From contig OY720637.1 of assembly GCA_963169105.1 (NCBI GenBank), positions 60,534,964 through 60,598,963 of the forward strand: a DNA stretch of 64,000 nt, read 5' to 3'. Shown here in pieces: positions 1 to 10,629 of this stretch. The notes beneath the pieces are model-generated. The model did no database searches, was not told the origin of the DNA, and worked only from the letters and a program-made list of their open reading frames with translations. The DNA comes from Ceriagrion tenellum. Its lineage: Eukaryota > Arthropoda > Insecta > Odonata > Coenagrionidae. The position numbers and the translations under genes were made by a program. Every line of letters starts with the position of its first letter. Position 1 is the first letter of the stretch.

Positions 1-112
1 GGATTGGACACACCCCGAGGCAAATGGGGTTGTTAAAAGAACATTATTGAAGGTAAAATAGAGGGAAAATACTTGGGAGGAGACCTAGAAATGAGTTCAT
101 GGACTTTTTAAT
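1..112 (+). mobile_element. RTE-like LINE fragment, family RTE-E, C-terminal end
   Basis: The first 110 bases match the E family seen at 26.2, 33.1 and 43.2 kb: codons for a WIGHTPR-like segment, then a stretch equivalent to RGRPR.EFMD. This is the distal C-terminal part of an RTE-type reverse transcriptase. The reading frame is broken and the copy is cut off by the window edge. The family call rests on internal comparison plus the known RTE C-terminal signature (GH..R, GRPR..W/FMD). Confidence 0.7.
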
Positions 113-484
113 TCATTTCATTGCGGCATGTTCTCAAGTTGCGTCCTCTGGTTAATCATTTAAAGTATGTTCTTTGGTTTCATTTTTTTTGTTAAGTTCT
201 TTCGCTATGTTCTCTTACGTTACGTTAGTTCTCATTAGTTGGTTTTGAAGAAACAAGCGACTGCATCCTGAGATTAAGTTATGCAGCGTCCTCGAGTTAC
301 TTTCTTAACGTTATGCCATTGAGTTACGTTCTAAACTCATGTCATTGCGGCTTGCTCTTAAGTCCTTCGGTTAATCTTTTCAAGAACGTCCTTTGGTTTA
401 ATTTTTTTCTCTAGTTCTTTTACTTAGTTATTTTGCGTTGCGTTCTCAAGTTATGTTTTCGTTACATTCTTACGCAACGTTTTG
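113..484. repeat. Degenerate tandem duplication, ~226-bp spacing
   Basis: A segment starting TCATTGCGGCATGTTCTCAA near 117 recurs diverged near 343, followed in both by GGTTAATC, TTTGGTTT and a T-run. Short TTACGTT-type words recur throughout. No coding potential is visible. It joins directly to the LINE that starts near 485. Confidence 0.5.
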
Positions 485-1123
485 ATTACGTTCTGTATTA
501 CAATTGTCAGGCCTCATTTAGAATATGCCGCTAGTATATGGGATCCGTACGAGGAAGGTATGATTAAAGAATTAGAGCGCGTGCAAAGGAGATCTGCTAG
601 GTTTGGTAAAGGCCGTTATGATAATTGTATAAGTGTTACGAGCTGAATAGAAGAACTAGGTTGGGAATTACTATCAGAACGCAGGTTGAAATTTAGGTTA
701 AACCTTTTAAGTAAATTCGAAACCGATTTGTTCACAGATGACGTTAGATATATATTGAGAACCCCTGCGTATTATGCTAGGTTTGATCATATTAAAAAGA
801 TTAGAGAGAAAGATTGTCGTACCGATAGATTTAAAATGTCATTTTTCCCGCGTACCATAAGAGAGAACAATAGGCAGCGTAGCAAAGGGATAGGTAGGTG
901 AAATATAGTTAGAGTAGTCTGTAGTGCATGATGCATGTAATAACAACCAATAATCCCTTCCTTATTGTGTAGATACTAACCATCTAGCTCCATGTGACCC
1001 TATTATCTAGCATATCTCCCTTAAATATCCTACTTACATGTCAATGGTTAATGTTTGGTGATCTTCACCCCCTGCCACACACCCTCGTGGTGGCTCGCAG
1101 GGTATCACGTAGATGTAGATGTA
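485..1123 (+). mobile_element. CR1/L2-like LINE fragment, family A (RT C-terminus plus 3' end)
   Basis: Codons for RPHLEYAASIWDPYE lead into a typical CR1/L2-group C-terminus (ELGWELLSERRLKFRLNLLSKF region, then DCRTDRFKMSFFPRTIR), with one in-frame stop near 645. The intact piece runs 686-898. The 3' UTR ends with a stem-loop (CCCTGC...GCAGGG enclosing a CACCC/GGTG arm, 1070-1102) and a GTAGATGTAGATGTA tail. 5'-truncated and dead. A second, very similar family A copy lies at 8340-8770. Confidence 0.85.
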
Positions 1124-1680
1124 TTCAGTGAGGGCCAGCCTTATGAGTGTATAGTTCTCTTGAAGGCTGAGAGGTTAGGAAGGGAAAACAAATGGGAGTA
1201 GGGGAGAAAGGATGAGGATATATGGAGCAATGGAAAGAGGAGGCAGGGGTGGTCGGGGGCTTGAGACATGAGAAGAGAGAGAGAGTCTTGTGGGCGGGGC
1301 GTAGGATGCTGTGCCGTTGCACCATGGCAAGCTCGCCCGTGGTGTGTCTCTGCGTATCTCGCGTTAGGAGGAGAGAGAGGGAGAGATAGTAGGTGAAGTC
1401 ACTCATCTCTCTCTCCTTCGCAACAGCCAGTGAAACAAAATAAAAACATCAAAAGAAAGAAAATAATGAAAGGAGGGGTTGCAAAAAGAAAAACTGCCCA
1501 CATCGCCAACATCACCTCCGTAGCAGCCACCACCATTACCACCACCTCCACCCACGCATGCGAACCGCTGCCTCCAGTGTTTTGTTTTTCCTTTTCTTTT
1601 TCGTCGGTCTTCTTCCACTACCACTCACTCGCTCGGCTAAGAAAATGAAAAAAACACCCACCGCTCTTCTTTCCAGGTTG
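1124..1680. other. Purine-rich and low-complexity block, no gene seen
   Basis: Contains GAGAGA runs, a GGGGAGAAAGG-rich segment and a CCACCACC-rich segment. Open frames on both strands encode only low-complexity Ser/Pro/Lys/Arg or Gly-rich peptides, which I do not regard as genes. CpG is locally higher than in the surrounding AT-rich DNA. Confidence 0.4.
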
Positions 1681-2974
1681 AAGAAAATAGCGTGCACCCG
1701 ATTACGCCAGCACCACGCACTGAAGTAAACCCTTTCACCTTAACAACCACCATCACCAACAATACACCGTTACACATAGCTACACTACTGCTGAGACACA
1801 TTATCACAGCTACAATAATGAATCAGAGGGCAAGAGGATGAACTGTACCCTTTGTTGCGAGACAACAATACGTACAAAAGTCAGGAATACACAACCATGT
1901 AAGGAACAATGGATACAATATTTAAGAGAACATTATAATACATCAAGTATACACACAGCATGTATACATTAAAATATATTTTAGAAATTTTTACATAAGT
2001 TCGCTATTGCAAACATGTCTCAGTACAAGAGTTGTTAATCATGATAAGTGTTAGTCTCTCGTCGCCTTTGTGGTTGTCAAACGAGTTACATACAGAGAAT
2101 ACAGTTAGTAACAGAGGTGGTTTGGACCCATTGGAGTTTTTTCATTCACATCTTCACAATTCACCAGTATAACAAAGAGTTATGAGCTTTCAGGGGATGG
2201 AAGGAAATGCACTAACTACTCACACCACCACCAAATCTGTAGAAACCAAACACAACCCGGCGTGTCACCTTCCGTTCTCATCGTAATCTTCTCCACACAA
2301 ACACGGGATCGAGAGAAAACAGACACAAGAAACGCAAGGTGAATGGGGTATAAAAATTGCGACACTTCACCGAAACCACCACCAATGATACATCGTTAGG
2401 AACATGCACAACGCAACTCCATTGCACTTGGCGAACGACGGTGGAACATTTATCGTAAAAAGCAAAGGCTCACCGACCTTTTTTTAGCCAATATCTTCAC
2501 TATACGATAACGATACGCACTGCAATAATACGAAGTCATCACGAATTTCTTGGAATTCTCTTTCGGGGAGGGAAAGGTCAAAGAACTAGGTTCTTGTCGT
2601 TGGCCCAGGGAAACTGGATCCCTTTTAATAATTTTCTTCGTGACACCTTGTTCTTACAAACAAGTGAGGTACTGGGATTTCCGTCTCCACGACAATCTGA
2701 CATCCGGCGGCATGTTGGCACCCAATAATGTCGGATCAGATGGGAAACGTTACATTCTTACGTTACATTCATTCATGGAAAGACTTCACTTACTTAATTT
2801 AACGCTCAAGTTTTGAAACGCAAGTCGTACCTGCGAGGAAAATCCCTTCATTGACTGAAGTAATCAACCGTTTGAAGGTAAGTTTCAATGGGAACCAAAA
2901 AAACTTAAAGGTATAGGAATTGCACTCGATAAAATTATTAATTGAGTTGAGAGTGGCGTCAGATACCATCATTT
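1681..2974. other. No recognisable feature
   Basis: AT-rich unique-looking DNA with CA-rich stretches (1700-1800). I see no conserved coding segment, inverted repeat or LINE end. Confidence 0.4.
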
Positions 2975-3355
2975 TGTTCTTCTATTAGTAACCATTAATG
3001 CGATTTGGTTGGGGTGACGGACCTACCATTAGGATTTGCGACATTCAGGATGAATACATCATTTGCATTAGGGATGCCACGTCGAATGGAAAAAAATCGA
3101 ATAGTCGATTTATCGATGTTTATAAAAGTACTCACCGCCCACTCAATTTTCATCGGATTATCTTACCACCGCTGTTTTCGATGTCTCGGCCAAAAAAAAG
3201 TAGAGTAGTCCGATCCATCGATGATGATGTGGCATCCCAACTTTCATCACTATTTCTAGTATTAGTAAACATGAATGCGATTTGGCTGGGGTGACGAACC
3301 AACCATTCCCGAGTTTGAGGCATACAGGATGAATGAATCATTCGCCTACTTTCGG
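2975..3355. repeat. Diverged tandem duplication, ~277-bp period
   Basis: A ~90-bp segment beginning ATTAGTAACCATTAATGCG near 2984 returns as ATTAGTAAACATGAATGCG near 3262. Both continue with GATTTGGYTGGGGTGACG and CAGGATGAAT. Only the ends of the two units remain alignable by eye. Confidence 0.5.
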
Positions 3356-3784
3356 ACATTAATTCAGTTCTCACGGATTTGCTCAGGGTGCTAGAATCGA
3401 TCCAGCAGCCAAAGAGAACTGCTCAGACTGGAATTTGAATGAGAGTTTTCAGAAAATGCATGTCCTGATAAAATACCGCGCACGCAATAGCCCAAAGCAC
3501 TCCGGTTCGCACACCAAAGTGCCACATTCTACAAGTGCTAGAGCATCTCTCAAACACAAGGGAGTTCGCCATCGACGCTTTCAAAACACCAGGACTCCAG
3601 CCGCTAATATAAATTCACTCCGAGTTCCTCCCGCAAGAGATACACGTATTTGCAAAATTCGCAACATTTGGGACCATTCGTGGAAATCTCCGATTCCGTA
3701 TCGAATAAATGAGCGGATAATTTTCAGAGAATTGGGGAAACAAAGCATACGAGAACGGCCACTCATTAATTTAGAGTATACAAC
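3356..3784. other. No recognisable feature
   Basis: A 118-codon open frame on + and a 78-codon one on - overlap here. Neither shows family motifs or biased composition. Treated as non-coding. Confidence 0.35.
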
Positions 3785-4378
3785 CTGCTGATTGGTAGGT
3801 ATTTGGATAGCACTCATTCTAACGTCCTAATTCATTAAATATCGTTCCATTTTCCCTCCAGCAGGTGAACCCGTAATCGATTTTATCCCATTTTTATCTA
3901 AGTATTCCACGAGCTTATTGTTAGGTTTTTGGTCGCTACGAATCCTAATCCGTTTTCACTGCTATGGATAGCCCACCAGAGGATTCCTCTTCAATTCCTC
4001 ATATCGTCTCCCGCTCTACATTTCTTTCAGAAAACCTATCCTCTTCCTTCCTATTACACGTTTCACGAGTGTTCTCCCTTCTATTGCCCTCTTCAGCACT
4101 CACTCTCTTTTCAATACGTCCTCCATCCAACTCTTCCGCCTCCTCTGAATCTCCGCCACCGGCTTCCTCTCCTCTCCAATCATTTCCAATACCTCCTCGT
4201 TCGTCCTTCTCGCCACCCAGCTCACCCTCTCCATACTTCTCCGCACCCACATCTCAAACGCCTCCAATCTACGTATATGCATCATTCCCTTACAATAACT
4301 AAGTGTCCGACCCATACAGCGCCACGCTCCATATCGGAGTTTATAACAGAAAAGACAGGAAACATAATTTTTTTCCAC
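3785..4378 (-). mobile_element. RTE-like LINE fragment, family RTE-F, with 3' end
   Basis: Read on the minus strand, 4378-4100 encodes a broken RTE C-terminus: GRTLSYCKGMM, then LEAFEMWVRR and RRTNEEVLEMIGEER, the LY/GxxTW...FEMW.RR...NEEVL pattern of RTE elements. Its 3' end is the recurring TGATTGGTAGGTNTTTGGA segment at the low-coordinate side (3789). Other copies: 26.97-27.29, 45.37-45.57, 48.5-48.7, 49.2-50.2 and 53.85 kb. Confidence 0.75.
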
Positions 4379-4790
4379 GCACAGTTAGTGACAATTATGA
4401 AAACTGAGCTCCACTGAATACATTCCCATAGTAAACAACGACAGAAAGATTGACATGCATACCAATCACGCCGTTCCCTTCCGGGGTAGGCACAGTCACA
4501 AATTTTCACTCATAAATACATATTTGTACACCTAACTCCGATTCTATAATTTCCTCCATATGCTGACCAATCCTTGCAAACCTCTTTAGCATCATTTACC
4601 CCCATACACTGCTTCATACATGCACTCCTGATTTTAAGATTCCTAATATTCCTCCTCCTAAGAATTTCCTTAACCACATTCAACCACAACTTCCTCAGCC
4701 TACCTCTACCTTTCGCACCATTCATTTCTCGACTCTCATACATCCTCTCAACATGGCCAAACCAACGAACGAACGAAAGATTTAACTAAA
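4379..4790 (-). mobile_element. RTE-like LINE fragment, family RTE-G
   Basis: The minus strand of 4743-4510 encodes a C-terminal RTE tail (KGRGRLRKLWLNVVKE... then CMKQCMGVNDAKEVCKDW). It continues in another frame as CAYPGRERRDWYA (4490-4450). This matches the known GRPR.RWLD...C...A..VC.DR.AW ending of RTE-type proteins. The frame is broken at least once. Part of its distal end (4385-4430) resembles non-coding DNA at 6097-6140. Confidence 0.65.
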
Positions 4791-5996
4791 AAATAAATAA
4801 AATACAAAGGAAAGCTGCGCGCTTCAATAAAAACTGCCACGAGCGAACATATACTGTTTCACAACTTTTATAAGGATTAAGGTGATATTAGCAACGTCGT
4901 TAAAAGTAAGCTTAGACTCTTCGCATACGATGCGGTCGTGTATAGGGATATTAACAATTCCGAAGATAGCGACACGTTAACAATCGACCTACTTGCTATT
5001 CATGCTTGGTGCGAAAAGTGGCAGATGGAACTATACATAAAAAAGTGCGTAGCAGTCAGCTTTTGGAAAAAGAAAAATAGGCCAGGTAGGGCTTACAGAA
5101 TTAATAATACGGAAATTATTCACGCCGAGTCTATTAAGTACTTAGGGGTCACAATTACTCACGACATATCTTGGGGAAATCATATTCGGGAAATATGCGG
5201 TCAAGCATACATAAAGCTAGGCTTTATCAAGAGGGTACTCAGAAAATGTGATGAGAAAGTGAAAGAACGTTGTTATTTTTCAATCGTTAGGCCTCATCTG
5301 GAATATGCTGTTAGTGTATGGGATCCATACGAAGCGGGGTTGATATCAGAGTTAGATCGCGAGCAGCGAAGAGGAGCTAGGTTTGTAAAACGACGCTACG
5401 AAGTTGGCTAGTGTGTCTGAACTGTGAGAAGAATTAGGATGGGAATCGCTATCACAGCGTAGATTAAATTAGAGGCTTAACCTCCTAACTAAATTTCAGG
5501 AAAATCATTTCTCTGACGACGTAAAAAACACACTATTAACCCCCTAGTACTAGGGCAGATTAAATCGCGCCAATAAAATTAGAGAGCTAGATTGTAGAAC
5601 CGATAGGTATAAAATGTCATTTCTTCCGCGTACCATTCGGGACCATAACAGCTGTGATCGTCGTCATGAATAGTTCGAGTACTGACAATAGGCAGACAGT
5701 AAATCTTTCTCATTATATTCTCTACTCTCTTATTTATGCATGATGTAAATATTGATGTTCTTATTTGTGCATGATATTTTGAATCTGTAGGAGTAGGCTT
5801 TGTATCCCTTGCATGTTGTAACGATTGAAGATAGAATGTTTCTTGGGTATAAGATTTTTAATTGGCGCTTTGCATGTGTGGTACGCGGGTTTCAATGCAA
5901 TTTCGGTGTTCTACCGTATCATTCATGCATGCCTGGTGTGGAAGCACCCCCTGCCACACACCCTTTGGGTGGCATGAAGGGTATGACGTAGATGTA
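4791..5996 (+). mobile_element. CR1/L2-like LINE fragment, family B, longest copy
   Basis: The longest CR1-like piece in the window. 4790-4880 is shared with the antisense copy at 13.1 kb. Then come reverse transcriptase codons with FAYDAVVYRD (4915-4945) at the position of the catalytic FADD box, so the first Asp is Tyr. HAWCEKWQMELYIKKC, IKYLGVTI and RPHLEYAVSVWDPYE follow to a stop at 5411. The frame then shifts into the ELGWESLSQRR...DCRTDRYKMSFLPRTIRDHN tail with further stops. The 3' UTR (5670-5996) ends with the stem-loop and a GTAGATGTA remnant. Not functional. Confidence 0.88.
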
Positions 5997-6002
5997 CATA
6001 TC

Positions 6003-6235
6003 TAGGTTTGACAGATGCGATTAAATTAGAGAGATACATTGACGAGCAGATAGGTGCAAAAACTCGTTCTTTCCGCGCACAATAACCGACCGCAATAAAA
6101 AATGAGCTCCACTAAATACACTCCCATAATACACGTCACCATTTCACCTCCCAAAACCTTATCCCTTAAATCTTCACACGGCTGGTGTTCTGCCACATGC
6201 CCAAGCGTTGTCTCGCAGGGTAATATACAGACGTA
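6003..6235 (+). mobile_element. CR1/L2-like LINE 3' end, family H
   Basis: Opens with AIKLERYIDEQIGAKTRSFRAQ-like codons, a diverged form of the IR..DxRTDR..SFFPRT motif, then a 3' UTR. It ends in a diverged stem-loop near 6187-6222 (TGTTCTGCCACATGCCC...CTCGCAGGGTA). Related copies: antisense 12.80-13.18 kb, and the 3' UTR part of 6738-6850. Confidence 0.65.
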
Positions 6236-6737
6236 GGGATATGGCCTACGGTCATTGGGTATTACTTGGATGTAGACTGATATAAAATCCGCTCTTGATC
6301 TGTTTTTAACCGAGCAGGCTCCCAAGCGAACGGAAAGTAAGTTTGTAGAAGTGTTTGCAAAGTAAGTATCTCGCGAGGAGTGGGAAATGGAAAGCTCCCG
6401 AAATCCTCGCCGCGCAGCGCCATTCTTCCCACCTGTCTCTCTCTCTCTCTCTCTGTGCGCCCAGAAAAAAAATAACCTTCCCTCCCGGGGACTCGTTGCT
6501 TTCACTCGCTTGGGCACGAAAATAAGAAAGGCACTCTCTTCTAGGTTGGGGGGTAGAGCGGGGAAGGATTGACAAGGGGTGAAAAAGCGGAGGGGTTGGA
6601 AGCGAGGGAGGGGAGGGAGCTCACAAACTCGGCGTGAACCGACAATGTCACGAACTCACCCCCCTTCACCTCGACAACTGAGGTAGATGGAGAGGGCTCT
6701 TGCTATATTTACTGGCCAATGCTATAAGCTGTATCTT
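6236..6737. other. GC-rich low-complexity block with (CT)n
   Basis: Includes a CTCTCTCTCTCTCTCTCTGTG run near 6436, CpG-containing DNA (CGCCGCGCAGCGCC) and a GGGAGGGGAGGGAGC run near 6605. Overlapping frames on both strands encode only repetitive Ser/Arg-rich peptides. It could be regulatory, but nothing proves it. Confidence 0.35.
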
Positions 6738-7203
6738 CATCTACATCTACATACTACCCTGCGAGCCGCCGCACGGGCGTGTGGCACGGGGAGTTGTGAC
6801 ACCCGCCGTGTAAAGATGTAATGGATAAGGTTTTGGGAGGAGAAATGGTGACTCAAGATCTGATCCACCGTAGTATGTTGGGAGTTTGTAAGATACTAAA
6901 AACTTCGTCTGAAAATAAATCGGTTTTAAATTTACATAAGAGATTGAGTCTAATTCGACAAAATAAAGTCAATCGACGGTCTGAAAGCGATTCCCATCCA
7001 AGTTGTTGCAAGAGGTCGGTAACACTAACGAGAATACCATGACGGCCTTTCACGTATCTTGCTGAGCTTCTCTGCACGCGTTCTAACTCTGTTTTTAAGC
7101 CTACCTCATGAGGATCCCAAACACAAGCAGCGTATTCTAAGTGGGGTCTAAAAAGGGGAGTAGTAGTCGATTTCTCTACATTTATCGTCGCACTTTCCAA
7201 GTA
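6738..7203 (-). mobile_element. Chimeric CR1/L2-like LINE: family C coding joined to family H-like 3' UTR
   Basis: On the minus strand, 7200-6853 encodes SATINVEKSTTTPLFRPHLEYAACVWDPHE... to LLCKFKTDLFSDEVFSILQTP, an almost clean family C reverse-transcriptase tail. At about 6850 it switches to DNA matching the family H 3' UTR (CACCATTTCTCCTCCCAAAA). It then ends with the stem-loop and a CATCTACATCTACAT tail seen in reverse at 6738-6755. The 5' truncation at 7203 abuts a SINE. Confidence 0.8.
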
Positions 7204-7512
7204 GGATTGGATTGGATTTTGGGGAGGCGACCGATAGCTAAGGTCAATTGCGCCATAGGGGATAGGTATGGGAGGAACGGTGGATAGAAACCCGGCGTCG
7301 GCAAAAGCCTGCTCTAAACGAAAGGCACCAAGGGGACAACGGTTTAACGTCTCATCCGACAGACGGAGTACTGTACTTGAAGCGCCCTCAACTAGACACT
7401 CAAGCAGGGATCGGGTTTCCTCTTAAATACATCCTCCTCTGCAGGGATTCGAATCCTGGCTGTCCCTACTTTTACTTCAACTCGTTACCCTACTAGCCAC
7501 CACAAGGGTGTT
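7204..7512 (-). mobile_element. tRNA-derived SINE, nearly complete
   Basis: On the minus strand the element starts near 7512 with a tRNA-like head: an A-box-like TGGCTAGTAGGGTAACGAG and a clear B box GGATTCGAATCCCTG (about 7446-7460). A body follows containing GATGAGACGTTAAACCG and CGCAATTGACCTTAGCT. It ends with a (TCCAA)n tail, GGATTGGATTGGATT on the plus strand at 7204-7218. RNA polymerase III promoter boxes and the short tandem tail are diagnostic of SINEs. No target duplication was recognised. Confidence 0.8.
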
Positions 7513-8339
7513 CGGCGGGGGATGACTTTATCACCAACAAGAACTACAGCGAAAAAATTCACTTTCCCAAACACGCGCCACATAATAGGCATGCTACAAA
7601 TGCTACAGAAACCACAAAATAAATCTATAACGAAACTACGTAAACGAGTCATGCAGGGTTGGTTAGCCAGTGCTCAAGCCACAACATCAACCCGCTCCCC
7701 GTAAGTAAAGAGCAGGGTTAAACAATACGGTCGTTATTTCGGTAGTGGAGCTCCAGTTTGAGGACGTAATAATGCCCTCTCCATCTTCCTCCAACGACCT
7801 CGACCACCGCAGCCAAAGGCAACAGGCAACAACAATCCCACAGCCAGCCACACGCGCGCGCACATGTAAAAGTAAGGGGCGGGGGGGGAAACTCTCCTTT
7901 ACGATCGCCAGACGTGCATCGACGACGCACCACCGCAAGAGGACCCAACAAGACCACTCCGGAGGGAGAGAGAGAGAGAGAGTGTGTGTGTGTAAAGAAG
8001 GGAGCTGGAACGAGAAACGAGGAGTGGAGGAGAACGAGAAGAAGAAGGTGGGAGGAGCCAGTGCAGGTCCGCACACGCATGTTTCTGTGTATCTCTCCCT
8101 GGCCCCGTCGTCGCCGCAAAAATCCCACACCGCATTACCACCAGCCTCCACATTCCCCCTTTTGCGTCCCACCCGCCTATCCCCCCCTCCCAAGCCTCCG
8201 CTCGCCCGGACTCGGCCCCCGGCTCTCACGCAAATAGCACGCATGCACGCGGGCAACACGTACACACGCGCAAAACGTCGCCAACACAGTCGATGAGACG
8301 GAGAGAGAACACCTCTACTTTTACCACTGCACCAATACT
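7513..8339. other. GC-rich, CpG- and microsatellite-bearing block
   Basis: Holds GAGAGAGAGAGAGAGTGTGTG near 7970, GCGCGCGCAC near 7855 and long C-rich stretches. Long open frames exist on both strands (up to 233 codons on minus, 183 on plus) but are low-complexity products of GC-richness. A ~30-bp piece near 7757 (CAGTTTGAGGACGTAAT) resembles one near 46306. Possible promoter-like or repeat-derived DNA. Confidence 0.35.
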
Positions 8340-8770
8340 TAAAATTTAGGGAAAACCTTTTAAGTAAATTCGAAACAGAGTTGTTCACAGATGACGTTAG
8401 ACATATATTGAGAACCCCTGCGTATTATGCTAGGTTTGATCATATTAACAAGATTAGAGAGATAGATTGTCGTACCGATAGATTTAAAATGTCATTTTTC
8501 CCGCGTACCATAAGAGAGAACAATAGGCAGCGTAGCAAAGGGATAGTTATGTGAAATATAGTTAGAGTAGTCTATAGCGCATGATGCATGTACTAACAAC
8601 CAATAATCCATTTCATATTATGTAGATACTAACCATCTAGCTGCATGTGACCATATTATCTAGCATGTCTCCATTAAATATCCTACTTGCATATCAATAG
8701 TGCATGTTTATTGATCTTCACCCCCTGCCACACACCCTCGTGGTGGCTCGCAGGGTATCACGTAGATGAA
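8340..8770 (+). mobile_element. CR1/L2-like LINE 3' fragment, family A
   Basis: Starts abruptly at codons for NLLSKFETELFTDDV and stays close to the copy at 700-1115 through DCRTDRFKMSFFPRTIR and the 3' UTR. It ends with the stem-loop (8720-8754) and a short GTAGATGAA remnant tail. Severe 5' truncation is normal for LINE insertion. Confidence 0.85.
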
Positions 8771-9369
8771 TACGGTCGTCACCTCGCCACCGGTAGTAAT
8801 AAACTTCATTAATATAATCAAGTACTATATATAATTTAAAATGAAGATGTAAACAAATTACGAAAAAAAACTTGATAGATTTTGAAGAGCCCACCTAGAT
8901 TTACCTGGCAGTAAGCGAGTTAAAATTCTCAAAAGGACAAATATCGTCAGTGTTAAATACTCTATCAAAGATTAACAAATGATACAACGAATAAAAGATC
9001 CAGTGAAATTAGTTAAAATTAAGTACCTACTCGGGACCATTGTTAGAGAAAAAAATGACAAATGGTCTTCAATGACGGAATTCTCGTTCGCCAGAAACAG
9101 TGGTTAGAGTAAAATGACAATGCTTCGTTCGATTCAAGCTTGCGAAACTATATCCTGCAATTTGGCCACCAAAAAAACCACTCATTGCTACAGAGTTAAT
9201 CCATTTCAAATGATGCGATTATTGTTGCATGACAATTTATCCTCCAGTTGTTGGCTGGTCTATTAAGCAAGTAGTCTCCCGGTTAAGACAGAATTGTATG
9301 GAAGTGAGTGAGAATTTTATACATTTTAGTATGAGCAGGGCCCTAACTAGCAATGATACGGACCAAAGA
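8771..9369. other. No recognisable feature
   Basis: AT-rich DNA without motifs I can assign. Confidence 0.4.
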
Positions 9370-9935
9370 AAACGACTTCAACTCACTGGAGGTTTAGTAG
9401 CACGACCCGGGTTTCGACACTTCGTCATCTTCGGGTGAAAAGACAAAATCGACAGCAGTATTTATAGAAATTCATGGTAAGGGAGGGAAAGGAGAACAAT
9501 GCAAAGAGAAAACAAGGAGCAAAGCTTTCAACAATCTCCTTTGTGAAAAGTGATGGTGAGGCAGAACAGGCTAAACGTTATCCCAAGCTTTACTGTTACT
9601 GATTTTGTATTGAAGATGACACGAAGTGTCGAAACCCCGGTCTCGCTAATAAACCTCTAATGGAGTTAACAAAATCGTTTCATTTGTCCGTAATGGATAA
9701 TTTCCACCAAGAAAAGCATGCAACCATTTCCATAGAGAAAAGAGCTAGTGAGGCAGAACAGGCTAAACTTTATTTCACGATTTGCTATCACTGATTTTCT
9801 ATTTTCACCCGAAGAAGACACGAAGTGTCGCAACCCGGGTCGTGATTATGAACCTCTAGTGGAGTTGGCATAGTCATTTTATTTGGTTCGCATTGGATAA
9901 CTTCCACAAGTAAACCCTGCAACCATATACACCAG
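9370..9935. repeat. Inverted and tandem repeat with GTCGAAACCCGGG hairpin motif
   Basis: Two direct units of ~190 bp (GAGGCAGAACAGGCTAAAC near 9562 and 9752; GGATAAYTTCCAC near 9696 and 9887) each contain a GACACGAAGTGTCG hairpin followed by AAACC or CAACC. A third, inverted copy is at 9381-9440 (CACGACCCGGGTTTCGACAC). This looks like a decayed fold-back or MITE-like element. It is one of five loci carrying the hairpin-GAAAC arrangement. Confidence 0.65.
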
Positions 9936-9954
9936 TAACATTATTTTCTTTATC

Positions 9955-10120
9955 ACAAAGTACGTCCTACCTTCTTCACCCCGTCCATAATATCTTCTTA
10001 CCCTTCCCCGTTTATCCAACACCCTTCCCACAGCCCTCAGCTACCCTTCACCATTCTAACCACTTCCAGCCACCATCTTCGCCTCCTCATCATTTCATCC
10101 AGACGTTTCCTACTGAGTGG
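9955..10120 (-). mobile_element. RTE-like LINE fragment, diverged RTE-D type
   Basis: CTACCTTCTTCACCCCGTCCATAA and CTTCCCCGTTTATCCAACA-like segments match the antisense of the RTE-D C-terminus (GKRGRGRKRIGFVDGM region). Heavily mutated, both ends missing. Confidence 0.6.
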
Positions 10121-10629
10121 AGTGGGTACTTGAAAACAATGCAAAATGTTTGAGTTAAGATTCATTTTGATTCGCACTGTCGCCGCACACTTCTGGAGAG
10201 CAAATGGACTGAAAGCGAGCGAAAGAAAGTGAAGGGGGGAAGAAAGAAAGGCATTATTCCACAGAGACTCGCTGCCAAGTCAAGCACCCGGTTGGAGGTT
10301 AAGAGGGGCGTTCCCTTTCCTACCGCTTGTCCATTTGTTTATTTTTTTCTGCATAGTCCCCTCCAGAAGAGGGGAGGTGGAGATGGAGGGGGTGAGGAGA
10401 CGGGGGCAGGGGGAGGAAAAAGAGACTTGATGACGCGACCCAAGTCCACAACACCCACGTGATACGGCCAACACGGCACTGTAAGACGGGTTATACCAAC
10501 ATACCACGCCTTTATTTTCCTCCCCGATGGCTAAATGCTGCCCTGATGTCAATTGCCACCTTCAAGTCCTGTCGAAAGGGTTGCGAAGACATTCATTCTC
10601 GCAAAGGACGGTTCTTTAATGTATGTACC
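10121..10629. other. GC-rich unannotated block
   Basis: A purine-rich GGGGAGGTGGAGATGGAGGG stretch near 10370 and CpG-containing DNA. No family match; short frames look non-coding. Confidence 0.35.

Noticed and set aside
3929..4417. 162-codon plus-strand frame
   Set aside because: Antisense shadow of RTE-F.
7687..8388. 233-codon minus-strand and 183-codon plus-strand frames as genes
   Set aside because: Composition is GC-driven, with Ser/Pro/Arg low complexity and GA/GT microsatellites; overlapping frames are open on both strands and no domain is seen.
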